Of a stretch of 44,336 nt of DNA, positions 1 through 7,855 are shown in pieces. Source of the stretch: an uncultured Bacteroidales bacterium (GTDB lineage Bacteria; Bacteroidota; Bacteroidia; Bacteroidales; FEN-979). Made by a program: the position numbers and the translations under genes. The number at the start of each line of letters is the position of its first letter. The stretch's first letter is position 1. The DNA lies in NCBI GenBank assembly GCA_903929315.1, contig CAIYUC010000121.1, positions 1 through 44,336 on the forward strand, given 5' to 3'. The notes beneath the pieces were generated by a model. That model saw nothing but the letters and a program-made list of their open reading frames with translations. It did no database searches and was not told the origin of the DNA.

Positions 1-28
1 AGTATGGCAGATGATAATTTTTCCTTCT

Positions 29-120
29 TTGTGTGCTTTGTGCAATCTTGGTGTTCATTGTGGTTCAGTGCTTTAAGAATTAACCACAAAGGCCACAACG
101 TTTTTCACAATGGTCACAAA
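29..120. repeat. Degenerate inverted intergenic repeat (TTTGTG / CACAAAG type)
   Basis: The left part reads CTTTGTGTGCTTTGTG and ATTGTGGTT; the right part reads AACCACAAAGGCCACAA and GGTCACAAAG, so the two halves face each other as a loose inverted repeat with TTGTGGTT (59-66) against AACCACAA (81-88). Related CACAAAG or GCAAAGGCGCAAAG strings recur near 22768 and 43519. A short CCCCTGAGGGAGGGGG hairpin follows at about 136-151. I see no gene in 1-166. Confidence 0.5.
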
Positions 121-166
121 GACTTTTTAGACAGCCCCTGAGGGAGGGGGCCTAAACAATACGTAA

Positions 167-787
167 ATGCTGCTAATCGTTCATCCCGATAATCCCGGAG
201 ACCGTCATTTGAAGATCATCACTGATTGTCTGAAAGATGGTGGTATTATTATTTATCCTTCCGATACGGTTTATGGGTTAGGTTGCGATATCACAAAAAT
301 AAAAGCAGTTGACCGCATAGCACAATTGAAAGGGATAAAACGGGAAAAAGCAAATTTCTCTTTTGTATGCCACAGCCTGAGCCACCTTTCTGATTTCACC
401 AGGCCGATACCTAATCCCGTATATAAACTTATGAGAAGGACACTGCCCGGGCCCTTCACATTTATTCTTAATGCAAACAACAATGTTCCGCATTTTTTCC
501 AGAGTAAGAAAAAGACGGTAGGGATCCGTATTCCCGACCATCAGGTTCCCATTCAGATAGTGGAGAAACTGGGTAACCCGATCATGACGTCATCCATCCA
601 TGATGATGATGAGATCGTGGATTATCTGACCGATCCTGAACTGATTTATGAAAAATACCAGAATCTTGTTGATATAATTATTGATTCCGGCCCGGGAGGA
701 AATATCCCGTCAACCGTTATCGACTGCACGGGTGAAGAGTTGTTTATTGTGAGGGAGGGGAAAGGGAATATATTGGATTTTATATAG
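167..787 (+). CDS. YciO/Sua5/YrdC-family protein (threonylcarbamoyl-AMP synthase type)
   Basis: This 206-residue protein belongs to the YrdC/Sua5 fold that makes threonylcarbamoyl-AMP from threonine, bicarbonate and ATP for the t6A modification of tRNAs reading ANN codons. The visible hallmarks are the start IVHPDNPGDRHLK, the nucleotide-binding stretch YPSDTVYGLGCD at about 31-42, a lysine/arginine-rich KGIKREK, the PGPFTFIL stretch, KTVGIRIPDH, and the C-terminal PSTVIDCTGEE with VREGKG. The HPDN start and TFILNANNNVPHFF resemble the YciO subfamily more than YrdC, and YciO proteins may be less active in t6A synthesis. Length fits a stand-alone cytoplasmic enzyme without the Sua5 C-terminal domain. 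The ATG at 167 is the first start in frame and has no clear ribosome binding site. It sits alone, with tRNA-Lys downstream on the same strand. Confidence 0.88.
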   Translation: MLLIVHPDNPGDRHLKIITDCLKDGGIIIYPSDTVYGLGCDITKIKAVDRIAQLKGIKREKANFSFVCHSLSHLSDFTRPIPNPVYKLMRRTLPGPFTFILNANNNVPHFFQSKKKTVGIRIPDHQVPIQIVEKLGNPIMTSSIHDDDEIVDYLTDPELIYEKYQNLVDIIIDSGPGGNIPSTVIDCTGEELFIVREGKGNILDFI

Positions 788-822
788 TGTTAATTGTCTG
801 TCAGATGCTGGATACCATATAA

Positions 823-930
823 ATTACGGATTACGGATTACGGATTACGAATTTTCAATCCAGTCACCAGTCACCAGTCACCAATCACCGATCACCGATC
901 ACCAGTTCACCAGCTCACCGGTTCACCAGT
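823..930. repeat. Short tandem repeats (GGATTAC units, then TCACCAG/TCACCGA units)
   Basis: Bases 823-850 hold about four ATTACGG units, and 861-930 hold about ten imperfect 7-8 base units of TCACCAG, TCACCAA, TCACCGA and TTCACCAG. The rest of 788-960 shows no gene. A 60-codon open frame from 794 is made only of repeat units and lacks any coding character, so it is not called. Confidence 0.75.
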
Positions 931-967
931 TGTTAAATCGGTATCAAATAAAATTACCCGGAAGCAG

Positions 968-998
968 TTGTTATAATTAAATAAATCATGTACTTTTG
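968..998 (+). promoter_or_regulatory. Bacteroidota-type promoter of tRNA-Lys
   Basis: TTG at 968-970, a 20-base spacer, and TACTTTTG at 991-998 match the -33 TTG / -7 TAnnTTTG pattern known for the primary sigma factor of Bacteroidota. The tRNA begins 19 bases after the -7 element, so the transcript would have a very short leader. Confidence 0.75.
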
Positions 999-1016
999 CA
1001 CGCTCAAAAAAAAGGA

Positions 1017-1089
1017 GATTCGCTAGCTCAGTAGGTAGAGCATCGCCCTTTTAAGGCGGGGGTCCTGGGTTCGAATCCCAGGCGGATCA
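1017..1089 (+). tRNA. tRNA-Lys (anticodon TTT)
   Basis: A full cloverleaf folds by eye: acceptor GATTCGC (1017-1023) pairs with GCGGATC (1082-1088) with one G-T pair; the D arm is GCTC-AGTAGGTA-GAGC; the anticodon stem TCGCC/GGCGG encloses CTTTTAA, giving anticodon TTT; the variable loop is GGGTC; and the T arm is CTGGG-TTCGAAT-CCCAG. A1089 is the discriminator base. The 3' CCA is not encoded. It reads AAA and AAG lysine codons. Confidence 0.97.
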
Positions 1090-1143
1090 CAGAGCAATGA
1101 AGAATGAAGAATGAGCAATGAGCAATTCTTCGTGGATTACAGG

Positions 1144-1174
1144 CCGCTTCCGGAAACAGGAGCGGTTTTTTTTT
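1144..1174 (+). terminator. Rho-independent terminator after tRNA-Lys
   Basis: CCGCTTC (1144-1150) pairs with GGAGCGG (1159-1165) around an 8-base loop and is followed at once by nine T (1166-1174). Placed about 55 bases after the tRNA, it ends that transcript. Confidence 0.85.
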
Positions 1175-1232
1175 GAAACCTCTAGTTTAGACAGGTATTT
1201 GATACAATAGAAGACTGATTTAAAAAAACTAT

Positions 1233-1991
1233 TCATTTGCCTTTCATTTTAATTTTTTTGAGTTCTTCTACATGACCTTGTAAATCATAAGGAGTCAATG
1301 ATTCAACTGTCTTCATATACCGAATTCCGGAATTCCTTATCTTACCTGTATTAGAGACAATCTGACTCCAGGCTGAAATTATCTCACGGTCCGTTATATT
1401 AAGATACTATACTGCCTCTTTCCAATAGAAAAAACTATTTTCATTATCTGGCTTAAACTTTACTTTAACCGTGTAATTCATTCCGGGTCTCTTGCCAAAA
1501 AAACGAGGATCGTTATAGTAATAAGGACGATCAGGGTTAAAGGTAATAATTGTATCAGCCGGAATAATTGTCATATTCTCAATATTATAAACATAATTAC
1601 GCCGGCCTTCTTCCTGTAGATATGTAAAATAAACACATGCTTTAGCTAACTGTTCATCTGTAAAAGCTTTTTTTTTTACCTGTTATATTTTCAATATCAA
1701 ACAAAAAAATGTTAAACCCGTCATTTATGAAATAACTGGAATCATTAAAAGTTGCCTGCACAACACCTCTCCCTTCACCAAGAATTCGTAAATCGTTACT
1801 CCAACTGAACTTCACATTGGAAAAACCGCGTCAAATACCTCCTTCATATTTCCAGTCAAGGTAACAGGAGTTATATATAACGCTGAAGGATCTAAAGGAA
1901 GTGACCTATCTATAATAGTATTCTGCGCCAAAGCCCCGGGGATATTCAGCATGAAATAAAGAAATAGAAGGATTATTATTAGCGGTTTCAT
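1233..1991 (-). pseudogene. Decayed gene for a secreted protein (two frameshifts and one stop)
   Basis: The minus strand from ATG at 1991 encodes a clear signal peptide, MKPLIIILLFLYFMLNIPGA with a likely cut after ALA, then runs 59 codons to a TGA at 1814-1812. The frame is restored by adding one T to the five-T run opposite 1821-1825 (AVFSNVKFSW follows). It is lost again at a run of ten A on the coding strand (1668-1677), where nine would continue as GKKKAFTDEQLAKAC. The third frame goes on through FNPDRPYYYNDPRFFGKRPG to an in-frame TAG at 1409-1407, and past it as YLNITDREIISAWSQIVS to a TGA at 1235-1233. Repaired, it would be about 252 residues. I do not recognise the family. Two lesions are homopolymer indels, so read error could account for part of the damage, but the TAG would remain. 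Confidence 0.8.
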
Positions 1992-2056
1992 GGTCTGTCA
2001 ATCATTATATCAGGTAAGTTAAGGTCGGGGATTTTTCAATGGTTTCCTGACAGGAA

Positions 2057-3739
2057 TCAGTGCAGCACAAGGATCTTCCGGGTAATTATACCTTCTCCGG
2101 TCATGACTTTCAGAAAATATAATCCCGGGGAAAGCCTTTCTACCGGAAATGAATATTCTTTTTCCCTGAGATTTCCTTCAGTTAGCCTGATACTGCCGAG
2201 ATGATCGTCTATTTCTATTCCCGTTATTATTTTATCTGACTGAATGTTAATGATGTTGCTGGCGGGAACGGGAAAGACCTTCAGTTTTGCTTTTACTTTC
2301 TTTTCTCCGACATTAACTACAAGTACTTCATAGATCGTGTCCGAACCCGGGGATTCACAAAGGAAGTCATTGGTCGAAGCATGATTATAGATGCATGTTA
2401 CGTAATAGTAATAACCGTCAAAATAATAATTTGGCGGAGGTACATCAGTATACTGTGTACCCGGTACAGGAATGGTATTGATCTTTCTAAATGAACTGTC
2501 ATCAAATGGAGGTTTCCTGTAAATATTATATCCTGTCACTACCATGCTGTCAATAACATCTGGCATATTTTGGCGAAAATCAGCGGGAAACAGTTCCGTC
2601 AGTTTTTTTCCGTCGGTGACCATAGCTGTTGTGCGGAGAAGGAATACTCCAGGATTTCCTGAAGGTAACGAAGACACCTTTTGCCATGTCGTACCATCAT
2701 AGTACCAGGCAAGGTCCTGGGATGTATATGGACCGTTTTCGTCATAACCTAGATAGTAGCTGCAATTTGTGGTGGGAGTCCAGTGTACCATTGCATAGAA
2801 AATACCATTAAAGGGGAAGTGATTAAGCTGAACGGTTACCCACGTCCCGGCGGTATAAAATGTATCGGACGTTGCTACCAGGGTATGGTTTGCGTCGAAA
2901 AAATCAATAGTCATGGCTGACGGAAGACATGTGTTAGCCCACCACAATGTACTGACAGATTCCAGCGTACCTGACATACCGGGAACCGGAAATTCGTTGC
3001 CGAACCAACCATTATTTCCCTGGGAGATCACCCAACCATTTTCCATTGTGCCGTCATCATAAATGAAATTCATCAAAATCCCTGATCTACCACAATTCGG
3101 TGGGTCCCATGAGAGATTCACGGTATCTGCAAGATTATTGTGCCATGCATTCAAATCGGACGGAGGTTCGCAAACATAATCCAGCTGTATATTATCGATG
3201 TGCCACGAATCAATCCCGGATGAATTCACTCCGCTGGCAATGAAGCCGATCTTGAAATAATGTTTATTCGCGAATCCCAAAGAAAGATGGTAATGTTTCC
3301 AACCCATATTTGAATCATTTTTAACCGTACACAGAGGGATCCACGTCGTATCATATTCTTTTCCGATCGTCATCTCTTCGGTCCTTGTGATGGAAACATT
3401 GATCAATTTCAGGTCAAAATCGAGCCAGATGTCTGAGCACTGGAATTCTTTCCCGTCAAACCATGGGCTGAATAATTTGTAGGAATAGTTCGTGATAGGA
3501 GGAAATCCATAGAATGCTGCTGATGGGGTCGGATCTCCGTAATAATTATCAACCACCCAGGAACCCTGGCCATTTGGAAAGGACCAACCGTTCATTGCAA
3601 AGGAGCCGGAATTCCAGTTTTCCGTGAATGATAATTGAAGAGTATCGCCGGGAAGCCCTTGTGCAGACAAAGATGAACCTGTAAAAACAGCAATAATTCC
3701 TATCCCTAAAAAGATAAGAAAGGAGCTATAAGTTTTCAT
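2057..3739 (-). CDS. T9SS-secreted protein, MAM-like domain plus type A sorting domain
   Basis: This 560-residue protein begins with a signal peptide (MKTYSSFLIFLGIGIIAVF, cut near SAQ). Residues about 30-190 form a jelly-roll, MAM-like module ending in SWHIDNIQLDYVC. Residues about 220-370 hold a second module starting FIYDDGTMENGWVISQGNNG. A fibronectin-like stretch with GYNIYRKPP follows, and the last 75 residues are a T9SS type A sorting domain (LKVFPVPASN to SPGLYFLKVMTGEG and KILVLH). Such proteins cross the outer membrane by the type IX system and are released or anchored after removal of the sorting domain. It is a tandem paralogue of the gene at 3929-5608, with the same order of modules. 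Its binding partner is unknown. Confidence 0.88.
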   Translation of the reverse strand: MKTYSSFLIFLGIGIIAVFTGSSLSAQGLPGDTLQLSFTENWNSGSFAMNGWSFPNGQGSWVVDNYYGDPTPSAAFYGFPPITNYSYKLFSPWFDGKEFQCSDIWLDFDLKLINVSITRTEEMTIGKEYDTTWIPLCTVKNDSNMGWKHYHLSLGFANKHYFKIGFIASGVNSSGIDSWHIDNIQLDYVCEPPSDLNAWHNNLADTVNLSWDPPNCGRSGILMNFIYDDGTMENGWVISQGNNGWFGNEFPVPGMSGTLESVSTLWWANTCLPSAMTIDFFDANHTLVATSDTFYTAGTWVTVQLNHFPFNGIFYAMVHWTPTTNCSYYLGYDENGPYTSQDLAWYYDGTTWQKVSSLPSGNPGVFLLRTTAMVTDGKKLTELFPADFRQNMPDVIDSMVVTGYNIYRKPPFDDSSFRKINTIPVPGTQYTDVPPPNYYFDGYYYYVTCIYNHASTNDFLCESPGSDTIYEVLVVNVGEKKVKAKLKVFPVPASNIINIQSDKIITGIEIDDHLGSIRLTEGNLREKEYSFPVERLSPGLYFLKVMTGEGIITRKILVLH

Positions 3740-3779
3740 GGGGCCATATATTGAAGGATGAATACTGTGTAAGATGCCC

Positions 3780-3810
3780 GAAATATAGTGATTCTCAAAA
3801 GGAAAAGCAA
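3780..3810 (-). promoter_or_regulatory. Promoter of the first T9SS paralogue
   Basis: On the minus strand TTG (complement of 3808-3810), a 20-base spacer and TATATTTC (complement of 3780-3787) fit the Bacteroidota pattern except that the last base of the -7 box is C. The following bases give TATATTTCGGGCAT, which also occurs at 12140-12153 before the coiled-coil gene. Confidence 0.55.
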
Positions 3811-3819
3811 GTAAAAAGT

Positions 3820-3913
3820 AATCAATTGGTATGAACCCCAGGGCAAGCCCCGGGAAACCTGACTACCGGGAGGTAGTTTTACCTTGCACCTCATCCCCTG
3901 CAGGGGCTGAGGT
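3820..3913. repeat. Dispersed intergenic repeat, AATCAATTGGTAT / CCCAGGG type
   Basis: The string AATCAATTGGTATGAACCCC plus AGGG is repeated with two differences at 37775-37798 in another intergenic gap. In both places it is followed by a G/C-rich hairpin with CCCAGGG-type and CCTCA...TGAGG arms; here CCTCATCCCCTGC pairs with GCAGGGGCTGAGG. It lies between the two T9SS paralogues and overlaps no gene. Confidence 0.65.
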
Positions 3914-3928
3914 AAAAAAATTAAAGTA

Positions 3929-5608
3929 TCAATGCAAAACCAGGATTTTTCGGGTAATTATACCTTCTCCGGTCATGACTTTCAGAAAATATAATCCAGG
4001 GGAAAACTTGTCTACCGGAATGGAATATTCATTTTCCCTGAGATTTCCTTCCGCCATCCTGATACATCCGAGATGATCGTCTATTTCTATTCCCGTTATT
4101 ATTTTATCTGACTGAATGTTAATGACAGTTTTAGCAGGCACAGGAAAGACTTTTAATCGTGCACTGTTTTTCTTTTCCCCCATTCCAACATACCAGGACG
4201 CAAAAACAGTATCAGTTCCGGCAGATTCACAAAGAAAATTATTGGTTGACGCAAGATTATATACCGATGTCACATAATAGTAATAGCCCGTCGTATCAGC
4301 ATCAACGGTTGTATCATAAAATTGTGTGACCGTTACCGGGTTAGCATTGATCCGGGTGAAGGAACTGCCATTATTAGTAGATTTACGGTAGATATTATAT
4401 CCTTCCAGCACCATGCTGTCATTCATCTCCTGGAGATCTGGTATCCTGATTGCAGGCAAAAGTTCTGTCGTTTTCATATAATCGTTCACGAATGCTGTTG
4501 CACGGAGGATGAATACCGAGGGACTTACTGAAGGCCAGGTAGACACCTTTTGCCAGATTGTACCATCAGAATACCAGGCAAGGTCCTGTGAAGCATACGG
4601 ACCGTTCTCATCATCACCAAGATAAAAGTGACAATTGGAGGTTGGTATCCAGTGTGCCATGACATAAAAAGTACCATTGAACGGAACATTATTAACAGGA
4701 ACTGTCACCCAGTCAGAATAGCCAACCCAAAATGTATCCGTTGTGGCCACATAATTCCTGTCCGCATCAAAAATATCAAAGGTCATCGCTGCCGGAGCGC
4801 ATGCGGTAAGCCACCAGAATGAGGTGAAGGATTGCAAGGTACCTGACATGCCTGGAACCGGGAACTCGTTGCCCAGCCAGCCGGTATATCCCGGGGTGAT
4901 CATCCAACCGTTTTCTGCGGTACCATCATCATAAATGAGATCGATCATGGTTCCCGGCATTTCACAAACCGGCGGTGTCCACGAAAGGAATACCGTATCT
5001 CCATACATTCCGGTCGATTCAACCAACTGTGAAGGAGGCTGACAAACATAATCGAGGTGGATATTATCAATATACCATGCATCAATGGCGGATGAATTCA
5101 CTCCGCTGGCAATGAAGCCGATATTGAAATAATGCTTATTCGCAAATCCCGTATAAAGATGGTAATGCTTCCAACCCATGCTGGAATCATTTTTAATCGT
5201 ACATAAAGGAATCCAGGTGGTGTCGTATTCTTTTCCGACTGTCATCTGTTCAGTTCTTGTGATGGAAATATTGTTTAATTTCAGGTCGAAATCAAGCCAG
5301 ATATACGAGCACTGGAATTGTTTTCCATCCACCCATGTACTATATAATTTATAAGAATAGTATGTCAGGGTCGGATAACCCTGGAATGTTGCTGAGGGAG
5401 ACGGGTTTCCGTAGGAATTCTCAATCGCCCAGTTTCCCTGGCCCTCCGGAAAGGACCAGTGGGATGTAGTAAAGGAGCCGGAGCTCCAGTCTTCAGTGAA
5501 AGGCAGCTGAAGTGTATCGGGAAGTCCCTGGGCTGATGTACCCGGATGCGATAACATAACAACTATACTCATCAGGGAAAAAATAAATATGGAAATATGA
5601 CTTTTCAT
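3929..5608 (-). CDS. T9SS-secreted protein, tandem paralogue of the preceding gene
   Basis: This 559-residue protein has the same plan as its neighbour at 2057-3739: a signal peptide (MKSHISIFIFSLMSIVVML, cut near SAQ), a MAM-like module ending AWYIDNIHLDYVC, a second module starting LIYDDGTAENGW, a fibronectin-like part with GYNIYRKST, and a T9SS type A sorting domain ending RKILVLH. The two genes look clearly diverged in the middle, yet in the sorting domain they share exactly identical runs of 58 bases (2196-2253 with 4068-4125) and 47 bases (2079-2125 with 3951-3997). It has its own promoter, so the pair are separate units. Secreted or surface role; substrate unknown. Confidence 0.88.
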   Translation of the reverse strand: MKSHISIFIFSLMSIVVMLSHPGTSAQGLPDTLQLPFTEDWSSGSFTTSHWSFPEGQGNWAIENSYGNPSPSATFQGYPTLTYYSYKLYSTWVDGKQFQCSYIWLDFDLKLNNISITRTEQMTVGKEYDTTWIPLCTIKNDSSMGWKHYHLYTGFANKHYFNIGFIASGVNSSAIDAWYIDNIHLDYVCQPPSQLVESTGMYGDTVFLSWTPPVCEMPGTMIDLIYDDGTAENGWMITPGYTGWLGNEFPVPGMSGTLQSFTSFWWLTACAPAAMTFDIFDADRNYVATTDTFWVGYSDWVTVPVNNVPFNGTFYVMAHWIPTSNCHFYLGDDENGPYASQDLAWYSDGTIWQKVSTWPSVSPSVFILRATAFVNDYMKTTELLPAIRIPDLQEMNDSMVLEGYNIYRKSTNNGSSFTRINANPVTVTQFYDTTVDADTTGYYYYVTSVYNLASTNNFLCESAGTDTVFASWYVGMGEKKNSARLKVFPVPAKTVINIQSDKIITGIEIDDHLGCIRMAEGNLRENEYSIPVDKFSPGLYFLKVMTGEGIITRKILVLH

Positions 5609-5648
5609 TGGAGGATATAATGAAAGATGAATAATGTGAAAGATGTGC

Positions 5649-5679
5649 GAAAGGTAAGTAATTTAAAGTCAAAAAGCAA
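5649..5679 (-). promoter_or_regulatory. Promoter of the second T9SS paralogue
   Basis: Minus-strand TTG (5677-5679), a 20-base spacer and TACCTTTC (5649-5656). As for the sister gene, the -7 box ends in C instead of the usual G. Confidence 0.5.
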
Positions 5680-5802
5680 GAAAAAAATAAGAAATACTGA
5701 TAAAAATCTGATTTAAATTTATATTTGTAACCGGATGACAGCGCATTTAGAAACAACCATAACACATCCAAGTTATAAACCGGTTTATTTGATCTTCATC
5801 AT

Positions 5803-6729
5803 ATGAGCAGAAATTTAAAGAGTATTATGTCATTATTTTCAGGAGAGGGCGATCCCGGAAGCGGAAAAGGACCTGATGAGGAAAGGATAATGGCAGCAGC
5901 GGGGCGCTTCTATCCTTCAAATCCAGCAGTGCTTTTTTCACAATTGGAAAAACTCTTCTCAAAAGCGGCTCCAAAAACCAAAGGATTTGTCAATGCACTG
6001 ATATCTCCTCATGCCGGTTATGAATTCTCAGGTATTGTTGCAGCCAGCAGTTTTAACCAGGTAGATCCTTCAATAGAATATCAAAATATTTTTATCATCG
6101 GTTCAAGTCATTACACTTTCTTTGAGGGGGCATCGGTCTGTCATCAAAGGAATTATATGACTCCACTCGGCAAAGTCACTGTGAACACCGATCTTGCTTC
6201 GAAACTGGCAGATGAAAACCCGGTGTTTTGTTTCAATCCTGAAGCTGACAGGCATGAACACTGCATTGAAGTCCAGGTACCTTTCCTTCAATACTATCTG
6301 AAGAAAAAGATTTCATTTTTTCCGGTTGTCCTGGGTACTCAGTCGGCAGCTGTCTGTAAATCCATAGCAGAAGGGTTAAAACCCTATTTTAACAGGAACA
6401 ATCTGTTCGTCTTCAGTACCGATTTTTCCCATTATCCGTCATACGAGGTTGCAAAAAGGGTGGACAAGAAAACATGCGAAGCCATACTTTCCAATTCTGC
6501 CGAAACCCTTTTAAAAGTCATGGAAGAGAACGCCAAAAGTAACATTCCTGATCTTGATACAAGTTTGTGCGGCTGGACTTCCATACTAACCATGCTTTAT
6601 CTTACCAGTGATATCCCTGAAATAAGACTAACGCCGGTTTTATACAGGAATTCGGGTGATTCCATCTATGCTGATAAATCAAGGGTAGTGGGTTACTGGA
6701 GCATTGTTGCTGAAAATTCCCCGAAATGA
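5803..6729 (+). CDS. Memo-family protein (AmmeMemoRadiSam system protein B)
   Basis: This 308-residue protein has the Memo fold, related to class III extradiol dioxygenases. Expected metal-ligand and core motifs are present: SPHAGYEFSG (H70), GSSHY (H103), DRHEHCIEVQVPFLQYY (H151/H153), FSTDFSHYPSY and SLCGWTSIL (C256), matching the order in human MEMO1. Bacterial members usually lie next to an AMMECR1 protein and a radical SAM enzyme, forming the AmmeMemoRadiSam set; neither partner is in this window. The biochemical role of the bacterial family is not settled. The start at 5803 is supported because the domain begins near residue 27. A -7-like TATATTTG sits at 5720-5727 with no good -33 box. 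Confidence 0.9.
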   Translation: MSRNLKSIMSLFSGEGDPGSGKGPDEERIMAAAGRFYPSNPAVLFSQLEKLFSKAAPKTKGFVNALISPHAGYEFSGIVAASSFNQVDPSIEYQNIFIIGSSHYTFFEGASVCHQRNYMTPLGKVTVNTDLASKLADENPVFCFNPEADRHEHCIEVQVPFLQYYLKKKISFFPVVLGTQSAAVCKSIAEGLKPYFNRNNLFVFSTDFSHYPSYEVAKRVDKKTCEAILSNSAETLLKVMEENAKSNIPDLDTSLCGWTSILTMLYLTSDIPEIRLTPVLYRNSGDSIYADKSRVVGYWSIVAENSPK

Positions 6730-6731
6730 CC

Positions 6732-7355
6732 TTATTTTTTTACACACCGGACCGAATACCCGGAATTTTTGGTGCTGGAACTCTTTCCAACTGCTTTTGC
6801 GCCTTTTATAAACAGGAAATTATCCGCCACGTCATTGCTCATAAATGTGGCTGTCCAGCAGCCTCCCCAGACTCCCATTCCATCGAAAGAACCGTCATTA
6901 TGTCTGATACCGCTGATCAATGCTGAAAAACCCTGGGTGACCATGGCGCTCCTGGTGTCCTGCTTCACTTTTACAGTGTCCATCTGCTGCAATTTCTCGC
7001 CTGCTACATCCTCACCCCCAAGATCTTTAATAAGTGTATTCCATTCCAGATCGGAGGGTAAATGCCAGCCTTTGGGACATGCTTTGACAGCGGTATTCCA
7101 GTCATAAAGTCTCCCATATGTCTTTACATTTGCAGTGTCTTTATTGTATACCCAGCTGCCTTCTGTTGTTGCAAACTTTAAGTTTTCAACCATCCAAACT
7201 TGATTACCGGTCTTTACCCATTTATAAGCATGACCATCACGCTTATCAATAAATATTCCTTTTTCCTGAGCATTAAGGCTCCCGTAAAAAAGTAATGTGT
7301 TACCCAGAAGTAATACAGATACAAGCATCATAAACATTGTTTTTTTTATTCTCAT
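6732..7355 (-). CDS. Secreted FISUMP-domain protein
   Basis: The protein is about 207 residues: a signal peptide (MRIKKTMFMMLVSVLLLGN, cut near LNAQ), then one FISUMP domain. Its hallmarks are RDGHAYKWVKTGNQVWMVEN, GRLYDWNTAVKACPKGWHLP, SDLEWNTLIKDLGG, a central GFSALISGIRHNDGSF and the C-terminal WTATF...SGYSVRCVKK. These domains are common on secreted and surface proteins of Bacteroidota and Fibrobacter, and their function is unproven. A longer open frame begins at 7397, but the ATG at 7355 is preferred because AAAGGAGGAT lies just upstream and the signal peptide starts there. The same domain ends the large protein at 39570-43349. It converges with the Memo gene with a 2-base gap. Confidence 0.85.
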   Translation of the reverse strand: MRIKKTMFMMLVSVLLLGNTLLFYGSLNAQEKGIFIDKRDGHAYKWVKTGNQVWMVENLKFATTEGSWVYNKDTANVKTYGRLYDWNTAVKACPKGWHLPSDLEWNTLIKDLGGEDVAGEKLQQMDTVKVKQDTRSAMVTQGFSALISGIRHNDGSFDGMGVWGGCWTATFMSNDVADNFLFIKGAKAVGKSSSTKNSGYSVRCVKK

Positions 7356-7360
7356 ATAAA

Positions 7361-7370
7361 ATCCTCCTTT
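7361..7370 (-). promoter_or_regulatory. Strong Shine-Dalgarno site of the FISUMP gene
   Basis: Minus-strand AAAGGAGGAT lies seven bases before the ATG at 7355. Most genes here lack such a site, as is usual in Bacteroidota, so it both fixes this start and is unusual. Confidence 0.75.
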
Positions 7371-7495
7371 TATTTTGTGATGTCTTAAAGTTTGCAAATC
7401 AGCGGTAAATATATGAAGAAAAAGAGAACTTCAAATTTATCAGCCAAAAAATAGCATAGAAACTTCACTGTTAAAGTTTTCATAGGTCCTTCTTT

Positions 7496-7525
7496 TTGTT
7501 ATTAATGTGAATTGTCATACTTTTG
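7496..7525 (+). promoter_or_regulatory. Promoter of the small membrane protein gene
   Basis: TTG (7496-7498, within TTTTTG), a 19-base spacer and TACTTTTG (7518-7525) match the Bacteroidota consensus. The start codon follows 35 bases after the -7 box. Confidence 0.75.
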
Positions 7526-7560
7526 TACAAATCCTTGATTAATTAACTTAAACCTGTTTT

Positions 7561-7764
7561 ATGAAAAAGCTTCTACACATTAAAGCAGCGGCCCTCGCAT
7601 TAATAGGTGGAATATTGCTGTTGCTTGGGATCATAGCCGGTCTGTCTCATGGCAAGATCGTGTTTCATTGGTCGACCTATATCTGGATTAGTATGGCTGT
7701 GGTCCAATTTGGTATTTTAATTACCCTTCTGCATATTTCCATCAAGGATAAGCCAAAAGAATAA
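7561..7764 (+). CDS. Small two-helix membrane protein of unknown function
   Basis: This 67-residue protein has two predicted membrane helices, about residues 9-28 (AAALALIGGILLLLGIIAG) and 38-60 (WSTYIWISMAVVQFGILITL), with a short polar end KDKPKE. It is not a shadow of another gene: it has its own promoter 35 bases upstream and its own terminator directly downstream, so it is a complete single-gene unit. I do not recognise a family. The basic N-terminus (MKKLLHIK) suggests an inside N-terminus. Confidence 0.7.
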   Translation: MKKLLHIKAAALALIGGILLLLGIIAGLSHGKIVFHWSTYIWISMAVVQFGILITLLHISIKDKPKE

Positions 7765-7770
7765 TCAGGA

Positions 7771-7811
7771 AAGTTACCAGGGATTGGGTTACCTGGATAA
7801 CTTATTTTTTT
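7771..7811 (+). terminator. Rho-independent terminator of the small membrane protein gene
   Basis: AAGTTACCAGG (7771-7781) pairs with CCTGGATAACTT (7792-7803) with one bulged base, followed by a seven-T run (7805-7811). Confidence 0.8.
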
Positions 7812-7855
7812 CATGCCATTGATATAATTCTGTCAATGAGTGGATTTATTTGTTT

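Noticed and set aside
823-930. CRISPR array
   Set aside because: Units are only 7-8 bases, contiguous and without spacers; no cas genes are present.
794-976. A 60-codon frame after the YciO-type gene
   Set aside because: Composed almost wholly of GGATTAC and TCACCAG tandem repeats, with no ribosome binding site.
1668-1677. Programmed frameshift at the run of ten A
   Set aside because: Two further lesions in the same gene, including a stop, fit decay or read error better than a single programmed event.
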